Shown one piece after another: positions 1 through 7,904 of a stretch of DNA of 36,686 nt; the stretch's first letter is position 1, and each line of letters begins with the position of its first letter. A model generated the notes under the pieces. That model was not told where the DNA came from and searched no databases. It was given only the letters and a program-made list of their open reading frames with translations. Source of the stretch: an uncultured Bacteroidales bacterium (GTDB lineage: Bacteria > Bacteroidota > Bacteroidia > Bacteroidales > Paludibacteraceae); contig ONGK01000040.1 in the NCBI GenBank assembly GCA_900317345.1, positions 1-36,686 of the forward strand, read 5' to 3'. Made by a program: the position numbers and the translations under genes.

Positions 1-816
1 GGTGTCCTCCAAATCGACTTCGAGTCGCTCGAGTTTCTCGAGTTGCTTGATTCGGCTCTGTACTTGCACGGCTTTGGTGGCTTTGTAGCGGAAGCGCTCG
101 ATGAACTCTTCGGTTTCCTGAATCATCTTCTGCTGATTCATGTACGCGCGCACTTGTTGCTCGTGGCGCTCTTTGCGCAACTCAACGAACCGGCTGTAGT
201 TGACGTTGTAATCGTATATGCGGCCGAGTGTTATCTCAATGGTTCTGCTGCACACATTGTCAATGAACGCACGGTCGTGGCTGACCATGAGTACGGCGCT
301 CGGGCTGCTTTTTAAGAAGTCTTCGAGCCACTGAATAGACTCGATGTCGAGGTGGTTTGTCGGCTCGTCGAGCAGAAGTAAGTCGGGATGACGCAGCAGT
401 ATTTTGGCTAACTCGATACGCATTCTCCAACCGCCTGAGAACTCGCTGCATGGTCTGTCGAAGTCTTTTCGCTCGAAGCCCAGACCGATGATGGTTCTAT
501 CCATCTCCGCGATGAAGCGCGCTTCGTCTTGTGTTTCCGCCATCTGCTGATGCACGGTCATCACTTCATCGCGCAATGTTCTGTCGTCATGGAAAAGCAT
601 CACCTGCGGCAGATAGCCGATGGTCATGTCTGTCTCTCGGCTGATGCGGCCACTCGTAGGCTGGTATTCGCCGGCGATAAGACGCAGCAGGGTTGTCTTG
701 CCCGCTCCGTTCTTTCCCACCAAGGCGATGCGCTCCTTCCTATTGATGAGGAAAGAGATGTCGTCCAGCACAGGGCGGGAGGCGAACTCCATACTAAGAT
801 GGTCAACGGTTAGCAT
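1..816 (-). CDS. ABC-F family ATPase (ribosome-associated), 3' part cut by window edge
   Basis: This is the first 272 codons of an ABC-F protein, a soluble tandem-ABC ATPase without membrane segments; the family acts at the ribosomal E site as a translation or rescue factor. The frame is open from the ATG at 816 to base 1. The first nucleotide-binding domain is complete: Walker A GKNGAGKT at residues 34-41, the signature FSGGW at 126-130, Walker B plus D-loop LLLLDEPTNHLD at 146-157, and the switch histidine in SHDR at 179-182. A charged, probably helical stretch follows, matching the inter-domain arm. The start overlaps the end of the preceding sugar-phosphate transferase by 14 bases, so the two are probably translationally coupled. 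The subfamily (Uup, YheS/EttA-like, or an antibiotic-resistance type) cannot be told without the second half. Confidence 0.9.
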   Translation of the reverse strand, partial: MLTVDHLSMEFASRPVLDDISFLINRKERIALVGKNGAGKTTLLRLIAGEYQPTSGRISRETDMTIGYLPQVMLFHDDRTLRDEVMTVHQQMAETQDEARFIAEMDRTIIGLGFERKDFDRPCSEFSGGWRMRIELAKILLRHPDLLLLDEPTNHLDIESIQWLEDFLKSSPSAVLMVSHDRAFIDNVCSRTIEITLGRIYDYNVNYSRFVELRKERHEQQVRAYMNQQKMIQETEEFIERFRYKATKAVQVQSRIKQLEKLERLEVDLEDT

Positions 817-1888
817 CGGTGCTGTATAGTTTCTTGTTCAGGATGCGCCAAAGAATCAGCGTCAGTGCGGTTGCTAAGGCAAAATCGATGATGAGTAGCA
901 CCCACGGGTTCCAGTTACGTCCGAGGATGGCCAAGCCGATGAAAAGGACGCTTACGCTGAGCAGCACGCAGGTGGTCTGAATATGGTTCAGCCCTGTTCT
1001 CAATAACAGGTGATGGATGTGGTTCTTATCCGGCTCAAACGGGCTGCGGTGCTGTTTGATGCGGGTGAGGCTGACGCGGATGGTGTCATAAATAGGCACT
1101 GTCAACACGCAGATAGCCACCGCCGGTGCAGCGGACATATGCAGCACTTCCGGCACCTCGTGGTAAGCGTTGATCTCGCAGAAATGGAACACAAACGCCG
1201 TAAGCAGATACCCCAAGAGCAAACTACCCGAATCGCCCATGAAAATCTTCTCGCGGTTGCCGAACACATTGTAGATGAAGAACACGGCGAGCGCTCCGAC
1301 CATACAGATGCCGAGAATGGACCATGATATCTCGCCTGCCAGATGGAAATAGATGGCGAAGAAGATGCAGTAGAGCATTCCCAGTCCGCTTGCCAAGCCG
1401 TCCACGCCGTCGATGAGGTTGATGGCATTGATGATAGCCAGCAGCACAAACAGCGACAGCAGATAACTCGGTATGATGCCTATTTGCTCGACGCCGAAGA
1501 TGCCGTGCAGATGTGTCAGGCGGATGTCGGCAAAACCGATAAGCGCAATGCCGGCCAGCGTCTCGCCCAGTATTTTGGCTATCGGCGTGAGGATGAGCAC
1601 GTCGTCAATGAACCCCACCGCCATAATAGCAAACAGGCCGATGAGGAAAAACTGCGATTGACTCATCTGGTTGAACTCGAATAACAGGTACGTCAGCATG
1701 AAGCTGAAGCAGATGTTGAGTCCTCCGACATTCGGCACCTCGCCCGTATGACTCATTCGTTTGTTGGGACGCACCACAAAGCCTTTCGCTTTAGCAATGC
1801 GTACTACCACAGGCATTCCGATGAGGCCTAAAAAGAAACTGATGAGCCCTATAAGAAAACTGTATTTCAGAAAAAATGTTTGTATCAT
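803..1888 (-). CDS. WecA/MraY-type undecaprenyl-phosphate sugar-1-phosphate transferase
   Basis: This is an integral membrane enzyme of glycosyltransferase family 4. Such enzymes move a sugar-1-phosphate from a UDP-sugar to undecaprenyl phosphate and so start synthesis of a surface glycan. It is 361 residues with about ten hydrophobic segments. Family motifs are present: the RMSHTGEVPNVGG region at 44-56, the metal-binding Asp pair at 95-96, NAINLIDGVDGLA at 154-166, GDSGS at 218-222, and the histidine motif HIHHLL at 290-295. The GVDGLA and histidine motifs fit WecA/TagO/RfbV-like enzymes better than MraY, but the exact sugar is not readable. Its ATG lies in an ATGA overlap with the stop of the upstream CapD-like dehydratase. 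That pairing suggests the dehydratase makes the nucleotide sugar that this enzyme loads onto the lipid carrier (inference). Confidence 0.88.
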   Translation of the reverse strand: MIQTFFLKYSFLIGLISFFLGLIGMPVVVRIAKAKGFVVRPNKRMSHTGEVPNVGGLNICFSFMLTYLLFEFNQMSQSQFFLIGLFAIMAVGFIDDVLILTPIAKILGETLAGIALIGFADIRLTHLHGIFGVEQIGIIPSYLLSLFVLLAIINAINLIDGVDGLASGLGMLYCIFFAIYFHLAGEISWSILGICMVGALAVFFIYNVFGNREKIFMGDSGSLLLGYLLTAFVFHFCEINAYHEVPEVLHMSAAPAVAICVLTVPIYDTIRVSLTRIKQHRSPFEPDKNHIHHLLLRTGLNHIQTTCVLLSVSVLFIGLAILGRNWNPWVLLIIDFALATALTLILWRILNKKLYSTDANR

Positions 1889-3858
1889 TGCGGGTCTAAT
1901 TGCTCATAAATGGAGTTGTTACTGATGAACTCCGGTACAATCTGCTTCATCAGTTTGACGATGGTGAAAGTCTTTTGCCCCGTAGTAGTAGTAGTAGTAG
2001 TAGTAGTAGCGATAAGTTTGTCGATTTGCTTGCTTACTTCGTCAAAGTCGAACTCACGAACACGCGCCACCATAATTTTATCATTGGTGGTTGGAATAGT
2101 GGCTTCTTTCTGGTTAAGCAGTTCCTCGTACAACTTCTCGCCCGGACGCAGGCCTGTGAACTGAATCTGAATCTCCTTCTCCGGTGCGTAGCCGGCAAGG
2201 CGAATCATATTTCGAGCCAAATCAAGAATCTTCACCGGTTTGCCCATGTCGAAGACGAAAATCTCACCTCCATTGCCAAGCGTGCTGGCTTCCATCACAA
2301 GGCAGCACGCCTCGGGGATGGTCATGAAATAGCGGATGATGTTCGGGTGCGTCACGGTTACAGGTCCGCCTGCAGCAATCTGCTTGCGGAAGTACGGGAT
2401 GACAGAGCCGTTACTGCCGAGCACATTGCCGAAACGTGTGGTGATGAACTTGGTGCAATTCTCGTCCTCTGCGTGCAGTTTGCGGAAGAGCGATTGCACA
2501 TAAATCTCCGCGATACGCTTGCTGGCGCCCATGATATTGGTTGGGTTGACAGCTTTGTCCGTAGAAATCATCACAAAGCGCTTCACGCCATATTTGACAG
2601 CCATGTCAGCCATATTCTTTGTGCCCAGCACATTTGCTTGGATGGCTTCAGCGGGGAAGTCCTCCATCAGCGGCACATGCTTGTAGGCTGCAGCGTGATA
2701 CACTACATCCGGGCGCATATCCTTGAAAATCTGCTCGATACGCGAGCGGTTGCGCACGTCAGCAATTATCGGGATGAAGCGTGCATCGGGGAACTGGTGC
2801 TGCAACTCCAGCGTGAGGTCGTGGAGCGGCGATTCCGCCATTTCCAGCAGAATAGTTACCTGTGGCTCGTATTTCTGCACTTGGCGCACGAGCTCGCTAC
2901 CGATACTACCGGCGGCACCGCTGACCAGCACCACGTTATTTTTGATGGTCTGGCGCACATTGTCCGTGTCAATGGATATCTGCGGACGCTCCAGCAGGTC
3001 CTCAATCTTAATGGCATCGATGCGACCGATACGCTCAGCGTCTATCGAATCCACATTGTCAAACTGCTTGAAATACGGCGTGGTGAGAATATGAATGTTG
3101 TGGTCGATGAAAATCTGCAAGTCGGTTGCCGGGTTGATGGCCTGCATCTTGAGCGGCGACACAATCACATGGTTCACACGATGCGATGCCATCCATTGGA
3201 AGAGTTTCTCGTTCAACGGGCGAATACGCAGACCTGCCATGTCGTAGCCGTATTTCTCGTTCGGCTCGCAGATGAAACCGACAGGCCTGTATGGCGCGTT
3301 CTCCGATGAACGAAGCATCTTCGCAATAGCCACGCCCGCTGATTGCGTGCCATAAATCATCACCGCCGGCGTGGCAGAATTGCGCTGCACTTGTTCGCTG
3401 ATGGTTTTGACACCGACACGCACGATGAAAAGGAAGGTGAACGATGCAAATTCATAAATCACCACAATGGTGTTCAGCACCGGGTGGTAGTTAACGGTTT
3501 TCGCCATCACATAATTGATGAGCAGCAATGACGCACCGGTACCTATGGTGGCGAGCAAAATCTTCACCGTATCCACAAACGTGGAGTAGCGGATGATGCC
3601 CGAATAGGTGTGGAATACCCAGAAGAATATCATCTGCACACCGATGACGATCAGGTACTGGTAGCCGAAAGGAACGATTTGCCCTGATAGCGCTCCGTAG
3701 TCGAAGAAGCCGCTGCCGACCAGCACGCTTAACCAGAACGCGATGGTACAGAGAACAACGTCCATCATAAACACTGTCCAGCGCGGCAGATAACTCATCT
3801 GCGTCAAGCGCGAAAAGATGTCTGAACCTTTCAACTCATTTAATCTTTTTGTTTTCAT
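1885..3858 (-). CDS. Membrane-bound nucleotide-sugar 4,6-dehydratase, FlaA1/CapD/WbpM type
   Basis: This 657-residue protein belongs to the membrane-bound SDR dehydratases that convert UDP-GlcNAc-type sugars to 4-keto-6-deoxy intermediates for capsule, LPS or protein glycans. There are four N-terminal membrane segments (about 28-50, 66-84, 97-118, 128-148), then a CoA-binding-like Rossmann domain (about 160-260) and the catalytic SDR domain. The NAD(P) loop GAAGSIGSE is at 314-322 and the AAAYKHVPLME motif at 389-399. The catalytic Tyr of ordinary SDRs is replaced by Met443, with Lys447 retained, which is the normal FlaA1/WbpM pattern. A run of nine threonines (618-626), encoded by a triplet repeat, lies in the linker before the C-terminal 30 residues. 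The start is four bases past the uvrA stop, and the stop overlaps the next gene by ATGA. Confidence 0.9.
   Translation of the reverse strand: MKTKRLNELKGSDIFSRLTQMSYLPRWTVFMMDVVLCTIAFWLSVLVGSGFFDYGALSGQIVPFGYQYLIVIGVQMIFFWVFHTYSGIIRYSTFVDTVKILLATIGTGASLLLINYVMAKTVNYHPVLNTIVVIYEFASFTFLFIVRVGVKTISEQVQRNSATPAVMIYGTQSAGVAIAKMLRSSENAPYRPVGFICEPNEKYGYDMAGLRIRPLNEKLFQWMASHRVNHVIVSPLKMQAINPATDLQIFIDHNIHILTTPYFKQFDNVDSIDAERIGRIDAIKIEDLLERPQISIDTDNVRQTIKNNVVLVSGAAGSIGSELVRQVQKYEPQVTILLEMAESPLHDLTLELQHQFPDARFIPIIADVRNRSRIEQIFKDMRPDVVYHAAAYKHVPLMEDFPAEAIQANVLGTKNMADMAVKYGVKRFVMISTDKAVNPTNIMGASKRIAEIYVQSLFRKLHAEDENCTKFITTRFGNVLGSNGSVIPYFRKQIAAGGPVTVTHPNIIRYFMTIPEACCLVMEASTLGNGGEIFVFDMGKPVKILDLARNMIRLAGYAPEKEIQIQFTGLRPGEKLYEELLNQKEATIPTTNDKIMVARVREFDFDEVSKQIDKLIATTTTTTTTTGQKTFTIVKLMKQIVPEFISNNSIYEQLDPQ
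1982..2008 (-). repeat. Trinucleotide microsatellite, (GTA)9 on plus strand, nine-Thr tract in coding strand
   Basis: Nine perfect GTA units on the plus strand. On the coding strand this reads as eight ACT codons followed by ACG, giving Thr 618-626 of the CapD-like dehydratase. Because the unit is three bases, copy-number change would alter protein length without shifting frame. Confidence 0.95.
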
Positions 3859-3862
3859 TGTA

Positions 3863-6604
3863 TTATTTGTTTTTATTATTTTCTATGATTTGGGCAAGGA
3901 ATTTGCCGGTGTAGCTCTCCTTGCATTGCGCTATCTGTTCCGGTGTTCCGGTGCAGACGATATGTCCGCCTTCGTCTCCGCCCTCCGGACCTAAATCAAT
4001 CACATGATCCGCCGCCAGCACTACCGCCGGATTATGCTCGATGATGATGACGGTATGCCCTTTGCTGATGAGGCGGTTGAGGGCGTTCAGCAGCACTTCT
4101 ATATCGCGGTGATGCAAACCCGTTGTGGGTTCGTCGAACACGAATATCGTAGGCCGGCTTTCCTCTTGTGCGAGGAATGATGCCAGTTTGACACGCTGGC
4201 TCTCTCCGCCGGATAGCGTGCTGCTGCTCTGGCCCAACTGCACATAGCCGATGCCGACGTCTTGCAGCGGTTTGAGACGTTTCACAATCTTACTGCACGA
4301 TGGGTCCTGGCTGAAAAATTCAACTGCCTGGTTCACCGTCATGCATAGGATGTCATAAATCGATTTATCGCGATAGTGAACATCCAGAATATCTTGTTTG
4401 AATCGCCGTCCGTGGCATTGCTCGCACTCCAATACGAGGTCCGCCATGAACTGCATCTCGATGGTTATTGTTCCTTCGCCCTGACATGTCTCGCAGCGTC
4501 CGCCGGGAGTGTTGAACGAGAAATGCGCGGGTGTCAGACCTAATTGTTTGGCGAGCGGCTGTTCCGCGAAGAGACGCCGTATCTCGTCGTACGCCTTGAG
4601 ATATGTAACGGGGTTGCTGCGGCTCGAACGGCTCAGCGGGTTCTGGTCCACGAATTCGATGTCGTGCATCAGTTGCAGGCTGCCGTGAATATGCCCGAAG
4701 TCGCCCGTATGTTCGGCGAAAGCACCGCCGTAATGTTTCTTAAGGGCAGGGTAGAGCACCTTGCTTACCAGACTCGACTTGCCGCTTCCGCTCACGCCGG
4801 TGACAACTGTCATCACATGCAGCGGGAAACGTACTGTCAGGTTCTTCAGGTTGTTTTCGCACGCTCCTTCAATCTCGATATAATTGCTCCAATGCCGTCT
4901 GAGAGACGGTATGTCGTAGTGTACCAATTCCGGTCTCGGACGGCCTTCATATACCACTTCTCCGCCATGTCGTCCGGCGGCAGGACCGATCTCGATGATG
5001 TGGTCGGCGGCGGCAATGATATCTTCGTCATGCTCCACCACCACGATGGTGTTACCCAAGTCGCGCAACTCCCGCAGCACATGTATCAGCCGCTCTGTGT
5101 CGCGAGGATGCAAGCCGATGGATGGCTCGTCCAGCACATAGAGCGAGCCTACCAGGCTGCTGCCTAAGGATTTGGCAAGGCTGATGCGTTGGCTCTCGCC
5201 GCCCGACAGAGTGTTGCTCATTCGGTTGAGCGTCAGATAACTCAGACCCACATCTTTCATGAACTGCAAACGCTTACGTATCTCTACAAGCAAGGTCTCT
5301 GCGGTCTGCTGCTCGATATCCGTCAGCGGCAGATGCTCGAACCACTCATCCAATGCCGAGACAGGCATGGCGCACAGGGCTTGAATATTCTTGCCGTTAA
5401 TCAGCACATATTCGGCCTCTTTGCGCAGATGGAAACCTTGACAGACAGGGCAGATGGTCTTGCCTTTATATCGCGCCAGCATCACTTTATACTGGATGCG
5501 GTTGTATTGCTGCTCCTCCAATTCTTTGAAGAAATCGTGCAGGCCGCGGAAATACTTGTTGCCCGTCCAGATGAGTTGTTTCTGTTCCTGCGTCAGCGCA
5601 TAGAATGGCGTGTGAATAGGGAAGTTGAACTTTGCCGCGTTGTAGATGAGCGCATCCAGCCACGGCTGTGTCTTCTCGCCCTGCCAGCAGGCAATCGCCT
5701 GTTCGTAAATGGACTTCGACTTATCCGGCACCACCAAATCAACATCTATGCCCATAACCGTACCAACGCCCTTGCATTCAGGACAGGCACCGACAGGGTT
5801 GTTGAAGTCAAACAGGTGTTCGCTCGGTTCGATGAACTGAATCCCATCTGCCTCGAAGCGCTCGGAGAACACTTTCTCGTGTTTATCCGCCCATACATGG
5901 CATTCGCCTTGGCCTTCAAAGAACGCGGTCTGCACGCTGTCTGCAAAGCGGTTACTTGTTGCCTGCTCATGATCCACGATGATACGGTCCACCAAGAGGT
6001 ATGCTTCGTGTCCTTCCGCTTGTTGCCATGTGCGGTCGTCCAGGCGCACCGTGTCACCGTCAATCAGCAGACGGCTGAAACCCTGGCTCTGCCATAGTGC
6101 TAACTGCTCTTGCAGCGTACGGCCTTCCGGCAGAATAATCGGGCTGAGCAGATACAGACGTGTGCCGACAGGTTGCTCCTCCATATACGACACCACGTCG
6201 CGTATGGTATTCTTGCGAACCTCTTGCCCGCTCACGGGCGAGTACGTCCTGCCCACGCGCGCGTACAAAAGCTTCAGATAATCATAGATTTCCGTAACAG
6301 TACCGACGGTCGAACGCGGGTTACGGCTGCTCACTTTCTGCTGAATAGCGATGGCGGGCGGGATGCCTTCTATCTTCTCCACTTCGGGTTTCTGCATCCT
6401 ACCCATGAACTGGCGCGCGTACGCGCTGAGGCTCTCCACATAGCGGCGCTGCCCCTCGGCATACAGCGTGTCAAACGCCAGCGAACTCTTGCCGCTGCCG
6501 CTGACACCTGTAATCACCACCAACTTATTGCGCGGTATCTCTACCGACACATGTTTTAAGTTGTGGGTGTCCGCGCCTTCTATGCGAATACTCTCACTTG
6601 TCAC
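3863..6604 (-). CDS. uvrA: UvrABC system protein A (excinuclease ABC subunit A)
   Basis: This is the damage-sensing ATPase of nucleotide excision repair, which loads UvrB at lesions. At 913 residues it is slightly short of the usual 940 or so. Two ABC modules are visible: Walker A GVSGSGKS at 33-40 and 603-610, and LSGGES signatures at 466-471 and 798-803, each followed by a DEP Walker B. The UvrB-binding region (about 145-240) is present. The C-terminal zinc module is complete (C704, C707, C727, C730). The N-terminal zinc module keeps only its second CxxC (C274, C277). The first pair, expected near 250-255, is replaced by a cysteine-free stretch. Another CxxC is at 385/388. The start is GTG, inside a GTGA overlap with the HU-LysM stop; the UvrA N-terminus begins at the expected place with this start. 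Confidence 0.95.
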   Translation of the reverse strand: MTSESIRIEGADTHNLKHVSVEIPRNKLVVITGVSGSGKSSLAFDTLYAEGQRRYVESLSAYARQFMGRMQKPEVEKIEGIPPAIAIQQKVSSRNPRSTVGTVTEIYDYLKLLYARVGRTYSPVSGQEVRKNTIRDVVSYMEEQPVGTRLYLLSPIILPEGRTLQEQLALWQSQGFSRLLIDGDTVRLDDRTWQQAEGHEAYLLVDRIIVDHEQATSNRFADSVQTAFFEGQGECHVWADKHEKVFSERFEADGIQFIEPSEHLFDFNNPVGACPECKGVGTVMGIDVDLVVPDKSKSIYEQAIACWQGEKTQPWLDALIYNAAKFNFPIHTPFYALTQEQKQLIWTGNKYFRGLHDFFKELEEQQYNRIQYKVMLARYKGKTICPVCQGFHLRKEAEYVLINGKNIQALCAMPVSALDEWFEHLPLTDIEQQTAETLLVEIRKRLQFMKDVGLSYLTLNRMSNTLSGGESQRISLAKSLGSSLVGSLYVLDEPSIGLHPRDTERLIHVLRELRDLGNTIVVVEHDEDIIAAADHIIEIGPAAGRHGGEVVYEGRPRPELVHYDIPSLRRHWSNYIEIEGACENNLKNLTVRFPLHVMTVVTGVSGSGKSSLVSKVLYPALKKHYGGAFAEHTGDFGHIHGSLQLMHDIEFVDQNPLSRSSRSNPVTYLKAYDEIRRLFAEQPLAKQLGLTPAHFSFNTPGGRCETCQGEGTITIEMQFMADLVLECEQCHGRRFKQDILDVHYRDKSIYDILCMTVNQAVEFFSQDPSCSKIVKRLKPLQDVGIGYVQLGQSSSTLSGGESQRVKLASFLAQEESRPTIFVFDEPTTGLHHRDIEVLLNALNRLISKGHTVIIIEHNPAVVLAADHVIDLGPEGGDEGGHIVCTGTPEQIAQCKESYTGKFLAQIIENNKNK

Positions 6605-7602
6605 TCCTGAATCGCCGCCTCTGCTTCTGCTTTGATGCGCTGGAACTGCTTCGTGCTCATGTCTCGGTCTGCCTCCGTCAGTTTGGGAACGCGGATCGGC
6701 GTGCCGATAAGAATATCACTCGGGTTCGTCAAACGGTCTTTGTTAGCCATATAGATATACGGCCACAAGTCACGGTTGCCGTAGTGTTTCTTGGCCAACC
6801 ATGCCAGACGGCTACCCGGCGTGAGACGCTCGGTAAGCAGAATTTGGTCATAGTGCCATTCTGCTATTTCTTCTACCGGTTCTGCGGCAGGTTCTTCCAC
6901 TTCAACCACAACTTCTGTTTCTTGCTTCGGTTGCGTCCATTGGTCCAGCCATCCGCTTATCTGCTGGCGGAAGAAGAAGTAACCGATGAGCAGCAGCAAC
7001 AGCAGAATGACCACGCAAATCAATGTGTCGCGCACAAAATGATAGTTTTTCTTCGGTTCCTCTTCGGGTATGTACGGTTTATAGGGTCTTTCCTCTGGTA
7101 CATACGTCTTTTCTTCTTTTGGTTCCATAAGCTCTATCTTGTTTTCAATTTTTATTTCCGGTTGAGGTTGTTGTTCTTCCTTTTTCTCCTCTTCTTTCGG
7201 ACCTTGACCCAATTCACCGAGGATATCTACTATCTCTTCTGCTTGTGCGCCGAGTTTCTTAATGGGGTCCACAGCCTCTACCGGCTCTTGTGGCTCGTCG
7301 CTGTGAACAACCGCAAGGCTCTCGACCAGTTCTCTCACACCTGCTTCGGGAGCGAACGCTACTTTGTTGTAGCCTTCGATGATGATTTCCTCACCGGTGG
7401 AGATATCCACGCTCTTGCGCGGTGCTACGGGCTGCACTCTGAATGTGCCCAGGCCGTTTATCTTGACCAACTTGTCGTTTTTGAGCGCGGTTATCAGTTG
7501 TGCCTGAAAGGCCGAAAGGAATGTAGCGGCCTGTCTCTCGCTCACGCCGGCTCGCGCAGCTAACGCGCGGCGCAATTCTGTCCAACTCAATCTGTCTGCC
7601 AT
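6601..7602 (-). CDS. HU-like DNA-binding domain fused to a membrane anchor and C-terminal LysM domain
   Basis: This 333-residue protein has three recognisable parts. Residues 1-95 are an HU/IHF-like domain with the helical N-terminus, the KINGLGTF beta turn and a recognisable arm, although the NPxTG of HU is DISTG here. Residues 100-185 form an acidic, proline-rich linker. A single strong hydrophobic segment spans 193-211. After a second acidic linker, residues about 252-307 match LysM: a leucine-rich start, HYGNRDLWPYIYMANKD, and a closing IGTPIRVPKL. Basic residues before the membrane segment predict a cytoplasmic N-terminus and periplasmic C-terminus. LysM domains bind GlcNAc-containing peptidoglycan, so the protein could tether nucleoid to cell wall (inference). 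It starts three bases after the small HU gene and overlaps uvrA by four bases. Confidence 0.85.
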   Translation of the reverse strand: MADRLSWTELRRALAARAGVSERQAATFLSAFQAQLITALKNDKLVKINGLGTFRVQPVAPRKSVDISTGEEIIIEGYNKVAFAPEAGVRELVESLAVVHSDEPQEPVEAVDPIKKLGAQAEEIVDILGELGQGPKEEEKKEEQQPQPEIKIENKIELMEPKEEKTYVPEERPYKPYIPEEEPKKNYHFVRDTLICVVILLLLLLIGYFFFRQQISGWLDQWTQPKQETEVVVEVEEPAAEPVEEIAEWHYDQILLTERLTPGSRLAWLAKKHYGNRDLWPYIYMANKDRLTNPSDILIGTPIRVPKLTEADRDMSTKQFQRIKAEAEAAIQE

Positions 7603-7605
7603 AGT

Positions 7606-7884
7606 TTAGATTTTTTTGAGTTCATCTTTCAAGTTAGCAACAGGTCTGAATACCAGTTGGTTTTTACTCGGCGCTATGGTATGTTCGCCCGTTCTCGGAT
7701 GAACGATGACGCGCGCTTTGCGTTCTTTGATTTCCAGAGCTCCGAGTCCCTGCATCTGAATGGTCTTGCCGGCCATCAGATTCTCGCGAACGACCGCCGT
7801 CAGCGTGTTCAGCAGGTGCTCTGTGTCTTTTTTACTCAGGCTCGCAGCATTTGCCACCAGTCCTGTTAATTCTTTTGTAAGCAT
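7606..7884 (-). CDS. HU family DNA-binding protein
   Basis: This 92-residue basic protein is the normal size of a stand-alone HU/IHF subunit, a nucleoid protein that dimerises and bends DNA. The two N-terminal helices are followed by the beta turn MQGLGALEI (about residues 44-52) and an arm containing HPRTGEHTIAP, which matches the family RNPxTGxxixxP with His for Asn. A short C-terminal helix ends in Lys-Lys-Ile. It lies 20 bases downstream of rimO and three bases upstream of the HU-TM-LysM fusion, so the two HU-domain proteins are made together and could form mixed dimers (inference). Divergent HU paralogues are common in Bacteroidota, and this need not be the main chromosomal HU. Confidence 0.9.
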   Translation of the reverse strand: MLTKELTGLVANAASLSKKDTEHLLNTLTAVVRENLMAGKTIQMQGLGALEIKERKARVIVHPRTGEHTIAPSKNQLVFRPVANLKDELKKI

Positions 7885-7904
7885 GGTATATTATTGTTTG
7901 TCTT

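Noticed and set aside
1982-2008. Phase-variable on/off switching by the GTA repeat
   Set aside because: Unit changes are in multiples of three and cannot break the frame, so only length variation is possible.
1900-3309. A 469-codon plus-strand frame with a poly-serine run
   Set aside because: It lies wholly opposite the CapD-like dehydratase. The serine run is the triplet repeat read on the other strand.
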